Source of the DNA: Chitinophagaceae bacterium
GTDB taxonomy: Bacteria; Bacteroidota; Bacteroidia; Chitinophagales; Chitinophagaceae
Assembly (NCBI GenBank): GCA_016713965.1
Contig: JADJOC010000010.1
Location: 62,001-126,000 of the forward strand
Reading direction: 5' to 3'
DNA length: 64,000 bases
The notes beneath the pieces are model-generated. The model did no database searches. It saw only the letters and a program-made list of their open reading frames with translations, and had not been told where the DNA came from. Shown one piece after another: positions 54,645-64,000 of the stretch (position 1 is the stretch's first letter; every line of letters starts with the position of its first letter). The position numbers and the translations under genes are program-made.

Positions 54645-55127
54645 TTGAACAAATTATCATCTCATATTATCCGTTTTATTGATTTTTTTTATCCGCCCTT
54701 TAAGCGGATAATGCCTGAGAAAACATTCAGGTATGCGGTATGTGGTGCTACCAATACGGTAATAGGTTTGGCGATGTACTATGTTTGTTTTTATTATTTT
54801 TGCAGCAGAATTTTGATATGGGTTTCTTTGCGTTTTTAAGCCACATATCGCCGCATTGTTTTTTTTTCTTTCTGCATCTCTTTTGCAGTAGGGTTTCTTT
54901 GTATGAAATATGTTGTGTTTATTGATTCTACCATAAAAGGCAGGATACAATTGTTCCGCTATTTTTCGGTATTTGCTTTAAACCTGTGTATAAATTATTT
55001 GATGCTTAAGCTATTGGTAGAGATATTATTCTGGCCGGCTATGGTTTCACAAATAGTTACAACATTTATCATGATAATAATAAGCTACCTGGCACAAAAG
55101 CATTTTACCTTCCAGGTAAAAAAATAA
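54645..55127 (+). CDS. GtrA family membrane protein, frameshifted twice
   Basis: Small polytopic protein of the GtrA family, which helps polyprenyl-linked sugar transfer. The frame begins at TTG 54645 (IDFFYPPFKRIMPEKTFRYA fits the usual N-terminus). The transmembrane segments then read: NTVIGLAMYYVCFYYF in the first frame; LQQNFDMGFFAF in the second; KPHIAALFF, SFCISFAVGFLCMKYVVF and on to YLAQKHFTFQVKK (ending 55127) in the third. Breaks at about 54800 and 54840 are in T-rich runs. About 155 residues, four helices. One read through both breaks is an inference from the continuous family pattern. Confidence 0.8.
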
Positions 55128-55137
55128 TTATCTATAC

Positions 55138-55620
55138 TTACCCTTTCACTTTTTTAAGCAGCATTACATAGCCGCATAATATTTTTTTCTTTTTATGTAC
55201 CTGTACCGGCTTCATCATATGAAATTCTGAAAACTTGGGTATATATGTATAACTGATTACATTCCCATCCACATCACCCCATTGGTTTTTTAAGTAAACG
55301 ACTTGTCTCTCATCCCAGTCGTACATTCTTACCTCATATAATTTTGAAGTTATATCCCCGATAAATACAAATTGATACCAACTACCTTCAGTTAACGGAA
55401 CTATTACAGGCATTTCATATTCGCTTTCCATGGTAACAGAAGCTTCTTTTATAATTACAAAGCCCTGTTTATATAAATGTTTTTTAATGCTGTCAGCCTG
55501 GTGGCTAATAAAAGAATCTGCGCAACTTGCCTGGCGTATCACGTTTTGCGCTGTTGTTTGTTTTCCACTAAATAAAAAAAGGGTAGCACAAAAGCTAAAA
55601 AGAATACTATAAGTCTTCAT
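55138..55620 (-). CDS. Secreted hypothetical protein
   Basis: 160 residues. Signal peptide MKTYSILFSFCATLFLFSG with a likely cleavage after TTAQ. The mature part is beta-rich: FVIIKEASVTMESEYEMPVI, EGSWYQFVFIGDITSKLYEV and DVDGNVISYTYIPKF. No known family was recognised. Stand-alone, converging with the GtrA gene. Confidence 0.65.
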   Translation of the reverse strand: MKTYSILFSFCATLFLFSGKQTTAQNVIRQASCADSFISHQADSIKKHLYKQGFVIIKEASVTMESEYEMPVIVPLTEGSWYQFVFIGDITSKLYEVRMYDWDERQVVYLKNQWGDVDGNVISYTYIPKFSEFHMMKPVQVHKKKKILCGYVMLLKKVKG

Positions 55621-56166
55621 TAATTCAGTTTAGGTTGAAATTATAACAGGATATTACTTTAGTAGTAGTACGTTATTATAACGGAATATACTATTGCATA
55701 TTGTATATATAATTTAATAATATGAACTGAGCGAAGCTTTATATTTAATTGATTATTACATCCCTTGTATAATTCGCCTTATCCTCTCCTTTGGAGAGGA
55801 ATTAAAGGTGAGGTTGAACAAAAAATATGAATTATGCAAGAGGTCTATTAAAGAAATGCGTGGATTAGCTAATTGTAAATAACTAATTATCAATTATTAA
55901 CACAATGGCCTGACAAGGTATCTGCAAGAATAAACACTCCGGCCATATCTTAGGTTGTACAAAATATATCCGTGATATTTATAGAAGCTGTTTAAACTTT
56001 TAATGATTTTAAAGATTGATGCTGATTATATTGCGGTTGGTGGGGACACCGGCCACCTAAGCACCTATAGTAGTCTTATTAATAAAAGTTTAAACAGCTT
56101 TATACTTAAATAATCCAAAAAATAATAGAGAAGATTTAATATATAATGGAGTAAGAAAAATAGTGA
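55621..56166. other. Intergenic region with inverted repeats
   Basis: No gene. 55788-55815 holds the CCTCTCCTTTGGAGAGG palindrome plus AAAGGTGAGGTTG, also seen at 13321. 55985-56102 is bounded by AAGCTGTTTAAACTTTT and AAAAGTTTAAACAGCTT, 17-bp arms about 80 bp apart that enclose GGTTGGTGGGGACACCGGCC. A related GC-rich core sits near 59855. Confidence 0.55.
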
Positions 56167-59100
56167 TTACCTGATTAATACTACATATCCTTTCTGTTGC
56201 CTGACAATTCCATTAAAGGTTATACCCTCTGCCAGCCATACATAGGTGCCGCTTTCCTGTGGTTTGCCGCCTAAGTTTCCATCCCATCCTTTCTGCAAAG
56301 TACTTGTAGAAAAAACCAATTGCCCCAGCGGTTATATACCCTGAAATATTTTAGTTCTTTCATTCCTAATAGCACAGGCCTTATTATATCATTTATCCCG
56401 TCACCATTGGGTGTAAATGCATTTGGAACATATAAATCAGGTTTAACCTTAAAAAATTTTACCCGTATACTGTCTCTTCCTTCACAGCCTTCAATCGATT
56501 TTACTAATAATTTGTATTCTATATCACCTTGGGGCAGCGCAACTGGTGTGGCAATTAATGGATTATTCAACCAGGTATTCGGAGTCCATAAATAAGTTAC
56601 CCCACCTGTTCCGTTTAATTGCAATTGTTGGCTTTCTACCACTGTTGTGTCACTTGGACCGGCATCAGCCATTACTTTAATTACGCTAACCAAAACAGTA
56701 TCCCTTACAGGCTTGGGGCATCCCAGAATATCCGTAACCGTTACAATATACTGCATATCAGAAGGCGGTTTTGCTACAGGGTTACTGCTATTGGCATCAC
56801 TTAAATATTTATCAGGGCTCCATAAATAAACAGAGCCTCCTGTAGCACTTAGCTGTGTCTCTGTGCCAAAGCAGATAGAAACATCCTGTCCTGCATTAGC
56901 AACCGGGTATGGAACTACTGTAATTAATATTTCATCATCAGCTTTGCAGCTTCCTATATTTCCTTCCACATGATACAATGTAGTATTTAGAGGTGTAGCT
57001 ACAGGATTTTTTTCAATATCACTGTTTAAGCCCGTTGCCGGTGTCCATTTATAATGTAAAGCATCGCCAATCGTATTGATAGTAATGGCATCTGTCTGGC
57101 ATATGGTAGTGTCATTACCGGCATCAAGTGTTACAAAAGCTTTTACATCTACATTTACAGATTTGTCTGTAATGCATCCAAAGGCATCTGTTAACCTGGC
57201 ATTGTAAATAGTAGGAACATCCGGGCTTACAGTTGGAGTAAAGCTATTAACATCATTAATATTATAATTGGGTGTCCATAGAATATTGCCATTACCCGTA
57301 GCCGTTAGTACAAGATCATCTACACTGCAAATCAACGTATCTTTAGTCAAATCAAGAAATGGTGCTGCTTTTACATCTACTATTACCTGGTCGCTCCTGG
57401 TTTTGGTACATCCGGCAACGCCTACTGCAACCGTATATACTGTATTTTCCAAAGGGGTAGCTACAGGGTTGGCAATATTCGGGTTACTCAGCCCGGTTGC
57501 CGGTGTCCATAAGTAAGTTTCACCTCCGGATGCATTTAATTGCACATTACCCTGGTCTTTACAAATGTAGGTATCAGGCCCGGCATTAGCAGTAGCCAGT
57601 GGTTTTACCATAATTGCTTCATTAGCCACAGCTTTACAATTTGCCCCCCACGTTGTAGTGAGGGTGTAATTTGTAGCAACTGCGGGATAAGCTTTGGTAA
57701 CCTTTGCATTTGCATTTTCTACTGATATGGCTGGTGTCCATTGCCAGGTAAGGTTATTAATATAATTGCTATTGCCCGTAAGCGTAATGGTGTCTTCTTC
57801 ACAAATACTGGTGTTGCTTGCTATGATACTGTTGATAAGGTCATTCTTCGGCGTTACTGTTACAGAATCTTTAGCTACACATCCGCTATTGGTTAATGTA
57901 ACAAAATATTTTGTAGGCACACCGGGGTTCACAAGCGGGGTAGCTGTATTTGCCCCGGTAATATTAACATTTGGTTCCCAGCTAAAATCTCCATTACCCG
58001 TAGCCGTTAGTTGCAATTTATCAAGCGCACAAAAAGTAGTATCCTTGGGAAATACGGTAAGTGGCGGTTTGTCTAAAACCGTTACAATTTTGTTTATGGT
58101 ATCAATACATCCTTTGCTATTGCTTACGATGAAAGATACATTATACTGTCCTGTATTGTTGTATGTATATGTTGGATCCGGTAAATCGCTTACATCCTGC
58201 ACTGTGTTAGGATCACCAAAATTCCATGACCATTTATTTACAACACCATATTGCGTAGTGGTAACATCATTGAATTGTATGGGCACACCTTTACATAAAA
58301 AATCAGGATGGGTAAAGCCGGTGTTAAAACCGGGGTATACTTTTACAATCGCAGTGGTAGAACTGGCACAAAGGCCATTTAGCGATACTTTTAACTTTAT
58401 TTCATAATCACCTGCAGCAGAAAAAGTATGGCTTGGCGTGGGTAATGCAGAGAAATTATCTGCACCACTACCAGGATCGCCAAACTCCCATTCATATGTT
58501 GCATTAGGATCAATAAAAAAAGCATTAGCAAAGTGTACAGTAAAGCCATCACATGTTGTTGGTATTGGATTTAATTGGGCTTTTAGCGGAACACAATCTC
58601 CGGAACTGATATGCAACTCTTTTCTTACTTCATTGATTTTTATTCCATTTCTAAATTCAGAACAGCAAACCGTTACAACATATACACCTGCTGAAGGGGC
58701 GATGCCGCTTATAAGGCCGGTAACAGGATTTATGGTTACCTGGTCACCAAGTGGTTGTGAGCCATTAAAAGGAAATGCATAAGGAACTGAAATATAGGGA
58801 GGGGTTGATGAAGTTATTGGTTGGGAATTTTGAGCGCTGCCACCTGTAAACGCATTGCAGAAAGAATAAGATAATACATCTCCATCTGCATCTTTAGCAT
58901 CAAATGGAAATTCGAAACTACTATTTCCGCAAACAATTATTGTATCTTTTTGTGCAAATTTTGCGCTGCTGTTTTTTTCCGCATTAACACCAAGAGATAT
59001 ACCCGGTATTTGCATCAGGTAAGTGGCGCCAACAGTTTGCGAATCGAATATATTGCTGATGCCCGTGATCCTGCAACACTGTTGTTTTGAAATAATATAC

Positions 59101-59474
59101 CCGTTGGCTGAAGGGGCAAGTTCCTTAATTACTTCATAGGTTACAATCTTATAGCAAATGGTTGGCTCGTTTTGTATGCAGGGGTTATTGGGGTGGTTCT
59201 GGATATTTTCCTCCGTGGTTACCACTGCAGATACATTTTCTACAAAACTGTTATTCCCTGCATCAAAAATCGAAAAATTTAAAGGATTTTGTATTTGCAC
59301 TGAAGTGGCATCGCACACCATGTATTGTTTTAGCACCAGCTTATACCTTAGTTTGGCCGGGTCATTTATTCCGGGGCCCAGGTATTCATAATACATCCAC
59401 CCGCCTTTTAAGTGATTGGCAAAAGAATGGCTGAAACAGCTAAAAAAAAGTAATATGCATAAAATTTTCTTCAT
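56167..59474 (-). CDS. Giant secreted PKD-repeat protein with T9SS C-terminal domain, frameshifted
   Basis: Cell-surface/secreted adhesin-type protein of about 1100 residues. Signal peptide MKKILCILLFFSCFSHSFAN. The N-terminal part has a conserved KGGWMYYEYLGPG start; PKD domains follow (WEFGDPGSGADNFSALPTPS near 330, WSWNFGDPNTVQDVSDLP near 415). At least six Ig-like/gliding repeats of about 90 residues are recognisable by ...NAGPDTYICKDQGNVQL, ...LDAGNDTTICQTDAI and ...ANAGQDVSICFGTETQL. The end is the CHU_C/gliding-motility C-terminal domain (PDLYVPNAFTPNGDGINDI, KYFRVYNRWG), a type IX secretion sorting signal. One missing G at about 56320 ends the frame early; repaired it runs to 56167. 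Confidence 0.9.
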
Positions 59475-59927
59475 AAAGAAGTATCCGCTTATCCGTTAAA
59501 AGTAATAAAAAAGGTTGGATTTAAGGCAATACTGTTGCATAAAGCATACCAAGAGTGGATAATAGCTCTATTTAATAATAAGAATAGCAGGTATTTCTAT
59601 CTTACTTAGGTTGATGACACTACAAGCAGGAGGGAAAAAGTAAATTTTAAAAACGATAGCTTCAGCCATTGACATAATCTTAATTTTAATAAGTTAGTGG
59701 CTAAAGCCACAGTAAAAAATATCATTCTTTATTCACCGCTCTGAAGAGCGGTGCAATTCAAAAGAGCGGCAATTTATAAAGTATGTAGTAAGCTAAATTT
59801 CTTCCGAACATTTGTAGTGAGACACCAACCATCGCAGTCTGCCGTGGACGGTACCCCACCGGCCACATTTAAGATAATATTTGAAGCAATATTCTTATAT
59901 TAAATATACCACGAATTAAATAGCTGC
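59475..59927. other. Intergenic region with palindromic repeats
   Basis: No gene. Palindromes at 59697-59711 (GTGGCTAAAGCCAC) and 59737-59755 (ACCGCTCTGAAGAGCGGT) look like other REP-type units. A GC-rich block at about 59838-59866 resembles 56036-56062. Confidence 0.5.
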
Positions 59928-60740
59928 TTATCGGGCATATAAGTGCAAAAACTCGAATAATATTTTGTTGCATTTATCAGTTTCTTCCAGCATGCCCATA
60001 TGTGCTGACTGGCGTAAGATATGTACATGTGATATTGCAGGTATATGGCATTGGGCCAGGCTGTTTTCAAAAGGAATGGCTTTGTCATGCTCGCCAATAA
60101 TAAATAAAACTGGCTTTGCAGTTTGTTGTAACAAAGCTATCCTGTCCGGCCTGTTAATCATGGCTTCGTAATATTCAATTAAGGCTTCTTTGGAAAAAGA
60201 TAACCCTTTGTTTATAAGTAAACCCGGCCATGGCGAAACATCCGGCTGGTGAAATAAACCAGGAATGCTTGTTTCTAAAAATGCAGCAACGCCGTTTTTG
60301 TTAATAAAGCTGATCAATTTTTTTCTTGCCTCAATTTTTTCTTCAGTATCAGCAAAAGCGCTGGAATGGAAAAGTCCAAAGCTGTTTAATACACCAGGAT
60401 ATTTTTCAGCCAGGGCCAGTGTGATATAGCCGCCCATGCTGTGACCAATAACAGAACAAAAGTTTTTATCACCGGATAGTTTATTTTTTTCTTGTTCTAC
60501 AGTTATTATTTCCTTTATCACATCAGCATATGTTTCTATACTGGCATGATGAAGCATTTCTGATTGGCCGCTTCCGGGTAAATCAGGGATTACCAGCTGG
60601 TAATAATTTTTTAAGTGGTCTATTTGTGGCTGCCAGATACTGCCATCTTCGCTAAAGCCATGTAAAAGCACTACCATTTTGCCTTTGCCTGTAACCTGGT
60701 ATGAAACTTTTGTATCCTTAAAATTTATAGATAGTTGCAA
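59928..60740 (-). CDS. Alpha/beta-hydrolase
   Basis: 270 residues. Oxyanion strand VVLLHGFSEDGSIWQPQI (24-41), nucleophile elbow CSVIGHSMGGYITL (Ser101), acid in LFIIGEHDKAIP and base His in ILRQSAHMGMLEE (near 250). The cap region (about 125-190) is small and helical. The substrate is unknown; carboxylesterase or C-C hydrolase are both possible. The gene's 5' half is copied in the adjacent tandem duplication. Confidence 0.88.
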   Translation of the reverse strand: MQLSINFKDTKVSYQVTGKGKMVVLLHGFSEDGSIWQPQIDHLKNYYQLVIPDLPGSGQSEMLHHASIETYADVIKEIITVEQEKNKLSGDKNFCSVIGHSMGGYITLALAEKYPGVLNSFGLFHSSAFADTEEKIEARKKLISFINKNGVAAFLETSIPGLFHQPDVSPWPGLLINKGLSFSKEALIEYYEAMINRPDRIALLQQTAKPVLFIIGEHDKAIPFENSLAQCHIPAISHVHILRQSAHMGMLEETDKCNKILFEFLHLYAR

Positions 60741-60815
60741 GTGAAAAGTTTGGGGTTGATGAATGTTTATTGTTTGTAATTTAAATATAAATTATGAGGA
60801 AAATTCTACTTTCTA

Positions 60816-60927
60816 AGCAACGTCTCCGGTACGGGACGTTTGCGTTAATCTAAAGATGCTAGAATAAGCTATTTGGCAAAACATGTTTTTAATTTAGCGC
60901 AATGTCCGTACCGGAGACATTGCTTGG
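60816..60927. repeat. Inverted repeat GTCTCCGGTACGG within duplication
   Basis: Arms AAGCAACGTCTCCGGTACGG (60815-60834) and CCGTACCGGAGACATTGCTT (60906-60927), imperfect. It recurs in the second unit at about 61394-61505. Confidence 0.75.
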
Positions 60928-60932
60928 AATCG

Positions 60933-61320
60933 AAAGCGCTGGAATGGAAAAGTCCAAAGCTGTTTAATACACCAGGATATTTTTCAGCCAGGGCCAGTGT
61001 GATATAGCCGCCCATGCTGTGACCAATAACAGAACAAAAGTTTTTATCACCGGATAGTTTATTTTTTTCTTGTTCTACAGTTATTATTTCCTTTATCACA
61101 TCAGCATATGTTTCTATACTGGCATGATGAAGCATTTCTGATTGGCCGCTTCCGGGTAAATCAGGGATTACCAGCTGGTAATAATTTTTTAATTGGTCTA
61201 TTGTGGCTCCCAGATACTGCCATCTTCGCTAAAGCCATGTAAAAGCACTACCATTTTGCCTTTGCCTGTAACCTGGTATGAAACTTTTGTATCCTTAAAA
61301 TTTATAGATAGTTGCAAGTG
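60933..61320 (-). pseudogene. Truncated duplicate of the alpha/beta-hydrolase 5' part
   Basis: Encodes SIETYADVIKEIIT through LNSFGLFHSSAF identical in protein to the intact gene, then runs into unrelated sequence (DSKQCLRYGHCAKL). The N-terminal codons contain one-base gaps (near 61203), so no functional product is expected. Confidence 0.8.
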
Positions 61321-61510
61321 AAAAGTTTGGGGTTGATGAATGTTTATTGTTTGTAATTTAAATATAAATTATGAGGAAAATTCTACTTTCTAAGCAACGT
61401 CTCCGGTACGGGCGATTGCGTTAATCTAAAGATGCTAGAATAAGCTATTTGGCAAAACATGTTTTAATTTAGCGCAATGTCCGTACCGGAGACATTGCTT
61501 GGAATCGAAA

Positions 61511-61858
61511 ATAGCAGCTATAAAAATTAATAAAAAACAACTGACACTTGAGTTAATTAATTTCCAGTTGTTGTTAAATACAATAAAGTGACCTGTTTGA
61601 TTAAAGAAGAGGTGATTAAGTTTCTACTATTGTAGCTTCAACTTGAGTATTGCTGTTATTTAGATAAAACTTGTTCTTCAACTAACAGGTTAGCCTATTC
61701 GTTCCGGCTAAAAACAAAACTACCCCGGGATAAGCGGGATAGTTGTTTGTAAATTTAAAACTCGAAAACTAAGCAGGATTTTAAAAGCGGGAGAAACGTG
61801 ATAACAATAATTCGTTTTGAACCCGGACTATTGCTATATAATTATTTTAATATTTTAA
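61511..61858. other. Intergenic region, hairpins only
   Basis: No gene. TTCTACTATTGTAGCTTCAACT at about 61620 resembles, in reverse, the head of the tandem-hairpin element (GAAGCTACAGTAGTA). An imperfect hairpin around CTACCCCGGGATAAGCGGGATAG at about 61718-61740 may terminate transcription of the two-component genes on the minus strand. Confidence 0.45.
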
Positions 61859-62509
61859 TTAATCAATCAATTGGTTTTTCATTGCATGGAAAACTAAACC
61901 TACGGAATTCTTTACACCAAACCGCTCCATTAGCCTGTCTTTGATCGCTTCCACTGTTCTTGCACTGATGCTCATTTTTGCAGCAATTTCATGTGCAGTA
62001 AATTCGAGGCATACCAGCGTCAGCACTTCTTTTTCCTTTTCACTTAATACAACTTCGGATGTCAGGCTGGGATTAAATTTTTGTTTGGCATAATTCTTTT
62101 TTATCAAAACTTTATTTACAAAAGGATTAAGGTGAAAGCCGGTACGCATAACATCCGTAATGGCTTTTCTTATTTCCGATGGTTCAGTATTTTTTAATAA
62201 ATATCCGGCAGCACCGCAATCCATCAGGTGGCCAACAAAACGTTCATCTTCATACATGGTTAAAATAATTACACGTATGTTGGGAAAACTTTTAGTTATA
62301 ATTTTTGTTGTATCTATTCCATCTTTAACCGGCATTTTAAGATCGCACAAAATCACATCCGGATTGGCTTCAGGAATTTTATTAAGCAGGTCGTCACCAT
62401 TTTCCGCCTCCATAACAAATTTAATGTTAGAATACGGTCTCATAGAAAGGATTACTCCTTTTCTGAATATTTGGTGATCGTCAGCTATGGCAACTTTTAT
62501 TTCATCCAT
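61859..62509 (-). CDS. NarL/FixJ-type response regulator
   Basis: 216 residues. The receiver domain is about 1-125: acidic pocket IADDHQIFRKG with Asp10/Asp11, phosphoacceptor Asp56 in VILCDLKMPVKDG, Thr in VIILTMYEDE, Lys in GYLLKNTEPSEIRK. The C-terminal LuxR-type HTH (about 148-210) has SEKEKEVLTLVCLEFTAHEI and SARTVEAIKDRLMERFGVKN. It pairs with the kinase encoded 62 bp upstream on the same strand. Its targets are not evident. Confidence 0.94.
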   Translation of the reverse strand: MDEIKVAIADDHQIFRKGVILSMRPYSNIKFVMEAENGDDLLNKIPEANPDVILCDLKMPVKDGIDTTKIITKSFPNIRVIILTMYEDERFVGHLMDCGAAGYLLKNTEPSEIRKAITDVMRTGFHLNPFVNKVLIKKNYAKQKFNPSLTSEVVLSEKEKEVLTLVCLEFTAHEIAAKMSISARTVEAIKDRLMERFGVKNSVGLVFHAMKNQLID

Positions 62510-62571
62510 AAAGTTCGGGTTATGATAAAGTTACACAAAAATAATGAATGTAATAACTAAGTTGTAAAAAG

Positions 62572-63411
62572 TTATGATTTTATTTTATCAACAATTGGAT
62601 TGGGGATTTCTAAAGTCACCTTATAATATGAATGTGCCTGGTCTAATTCAAAAAATATGCTGCCGGACAATACTTTTACCCGGCTGGAAATATTTTTTAA
62701 TCCAAGCCCGTTGCCCAAATGGCTCAGTTCTTCAAATTTTTCCTGGCTAAGCCCTGTGCCATTGTGCTGCAGCCGGAAATACATTTTATCATTAAGCACA
62801 TTTTGCGTAAGGTGGATAAAGTTGGATTTGCTATGCTTAAAGATATTATTGATCAGCTCCTGTATTATCCTGAATATAAGCAATTCCTTATCCACATCCA
62901 GGCGTTGCTGGTAATTTTTAAACTTTACAGTGGCTTTAAATGCACCGCTGCCTTTAATTTTCTGGAATAAATCAATTGCGGCGCTTTCGAGGCCAAAATT
63001 TTTCAAGGTTGGCGGCATCAGGTTATGGCTGATATTACGGATCAGCATAATGGCATCATCGATAATCTTTCTTGTGCTGGCAACTGTTTCGAGCTGCTCT
63101 TCCCTGTTTTGGTTCACTATATGATCGCTCAGGTAAAGGCGGGCAGTAGCCAGCAGCGGGCCGGCATCATCATGCAAATCGGCAGCTATGCGGTTGCGTT
63201 CTTCTTCCTGGAATTGTATGGAGGCATTTAATAATATCTGTTGTTTTTCCTGCTCAAGTTTTTTTACTTTGGTGCTGAACTTTATGATTTTCCGCTGGTT
63301 AAATATTACAATCGTTACCACGGTCATTACCAATAGCACCATGCCCAATGTTCCAAAAAACATAAGGCCGCTTATCCCGATAGAGCCGGTATTGGTTTGT
63401 AAAATGAACAT
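62572..63411 (-). CDS. Sensor histidine kinase (HisKA_3/HATPase_c)
   Basis: 279 residues. One transmembrane segment (about 15-36), then a coiled-coil linker. The HisKA_3 dimerisation helix has the phosphorylated His80 in ERNRIAADLHDDAGPLLATA, followed by LIRNISHNLMPPTLKNFGL. The ATPase domain has the N box in IIQELINNIFKHSKS and the G box HLGNGLGLKNISSRV. No periplasmic sensor domain is present, so it senses a membrane or cytoplasmic signal or relies on the partial membrane protein encoded upstream. Confidence 0.93.
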   Translation of the reverse strand: MFILQTNTGSIGISGLMFFGTLGMVLLVMTVVTIVIFNQRKIIKFSTKVKKLEQEKQQILLNASIQFQEEERNRIAADLHDDAGPLLATARLYLSDHIVNQNREEQLETVASTRKIIDDAIMLIRNISHNLMPPTLKNFGLESAAIDLFQKIKGSGAFKATVKFKNYQQRLDVDKELLIFRIIQELINNIFKHSKSNFIHLTQNVLNDKMYFRLQHNGTGLSQEKFEELSHLGNGLGLKNISSRVKVLSGSIFFELDQAHSYYKVTLEIPNPIVDKIKS

Positions 63412-63450
63412 TATTGATTGCGGGGTTGTCTTATTGTGTTAATCCTGGTA

Positions 63451-64000
63451 TTACTCATCCTCAAATATACTATCATTAAAAGAAACATTTTTATTTGTAT
63501 TAACGTCTTCAGGTACTGTTTTTATTGCAATGGAAATAGAAAATAAGATGTTTTTTAGAATGGTTATGATACTATACATTATCGCAGATTGCAGCGAAAA
63601 ATCTTTATTATTTACTACATTTCTGGATAAAAGAAATAGAAAAAAAGTTCCTGAAGAATAAAATAAAAATGAAATAACAATCCAGAAACTTCTGGTATTG
63701 AATATAGGAATATCAGATTCTTCTTGTAATTTTTCAAAAAAGTAATAAGATATTGCTGTAATAAGTAATAAAAATTCTATTACAAATGGCATATTGCCGA
63801 ACTCTATACCATTACTTTTTATATAATTATATATGCAGAATATTAAAAAAGGAGCGATAGAAACCAATAATATCTTTTTAGCTAAATTACTTTTTAGGGT
63901 AAAATATAAAAAAGTTATGAATACAGAATATTCAATAAAAGTAAATATTCTCAGTAATAAAATATAACTTTTTAATGAATGAAAATAATAGCGGGCTAAA
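63451..64000 (-). CDS. Membrane protein, partial (5' end outside window)
   Basis: The frame is open from the window edge to the stop at 63451, about 183 residues, beginning (partial) LARYYFHSLKSYILLLRIFT. About five hydrophobic segments are visible, including FVIEFLLLITAISYYFF and FWIVISFLFYSSGTFFLFLL, with a cytoplasmic acidic tail (NVSFNDSIFEDE). No family was recognised. It precedes the histidine kinase on the same strand with a 40-bp gap and may be its sensory partner; this is inference only. Confidence 0.6.
   Translation of the reverse strand, partial: LARYYFHSLKSYILLLRIFTFIEYSVFITFLYFTLKSNLAKKILLVSIAPFLIFCIYNYIKSNGIEFGNMPFVIEFLLLITAISYYFFEKLQEESDIPIFNTRSFWIVISFLFYSSGTFFLFLLSRNVVNNKDFSLQSAIMYSIITILKNILFSISIAIKTVPEDVNTNKNVSFNDSIFEDE

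Larger units (their letters stand above)
60355..61510. repeat. Tandem duplication, unit about 578 bp
   Basis: Positions 60355-60935 and 60933-61510 are near-identical. The unit covers the first about 130 codons of the hydrolase (in reverse) plus its upstream region. Differences include TTTAAGTGG against TTTAATTGG and several one-base gaps. The join is at AAAGCGCTGGAATGG. The upstream part of each unit carries an inverted repeat: GCAACGTCTCCGGTACGG and CCGTACCGGAGACATTGC. Confidence 0.9.

Noticed and set aside
57766..58407. Long plus-strand frame opposite the PKD protein
   Set aside because: It is a shadow of the large minus-strand gene, with no start context or domain.

Overview
The window looks like a chromosomal segment from a Bacteroidota bacterium, most likely family Chitinophagaceae. 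The evidence is the protein style (SusD-free but rich in DUF5686, GtrA, MiaE and gliding-motility/T9SS C-terminal domains), the low-GC codon use, -7 boxes of the TAnnTTTG type, the near absence of Shine-Dalgarno sequences, and REP-type repeats such as ACTCCGTAGGAGT. No rRNA, tRNA or CRISPR array was seen.

Layout. 1-1554 (minus): a partial P-loop NTPase coupled to a polytopic membrane protein. 1621-33841 (plus): a nucleobase catabolic island. Its purine arm is guanine deaminase, two-subunit xanthine dehydrogenase, allantoinase (broken), allantoicase, membrane urate oxidase PuuD, a UraD-UraH fusion, an HpcH/CitE-like protein and XdhC. Its pyrimidine arm is MmsA, a class III aminotransferase, an NCS1 permease, dihydropyrimidinase, a beta-ureidopropionase-like nitrilase, PreT and PreA. 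Together the genes predict guanine/xanthine -> urate -> allantoin -> allantoate -> ureidoglycolate, and uracil/thymine -> dihydropyrimidine -> N-carbamoyl-beta-alanine -> beta-alanine -> malonate semialdehyde -> acetyl-CoA. The island ends in a strong terminator at 33849-33886.

An accessory patch at about 6.0-11.9 kb interrupts the purine arm. It holds a MITE-like element, decayed genes and an sdpC-sdpA-sdpB toxin-type operon. Two REP-associated tyrosine transposases (RAYTs), a DUF6602-like nuclease candidate and a BRO-N protein sit inside the pyrimidine arm.

34136-63867 is mixed housekeeping and surface genes: MiaE, a lipoprotein, a penicillin acylase, a DUF5686 outer-membrane protein, TrhO, pfkA-pyk, prolyl oligopeptidase, ArgRS, an ABC-F protein, GtrA, a giant PKD/T9SS protein, an alpha/beta hydrolase with a tandem partial duplication, and a NarL-type two-component system. 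At 50260 there is an orphan double-glycine-leader peptide with an internally repeated core and three 21-bp-spaced direct repeats upstream.

Two window-wide themes matter for interpretation. First, intergenic spaces are packed with at least five dispersed repeat families; each RAYT is flanked by its own hairpin family, and an imperfect tandem-hairpin element recurs with apparent compensatory stem changes. Second, many genes, including core ones such as pfkA, carry single 1-2 base indels that break an otherwise intact frame. Many of these are probably sequence errors rather than real pseudogenes, so the broken genes are annotated over their full inferred span.
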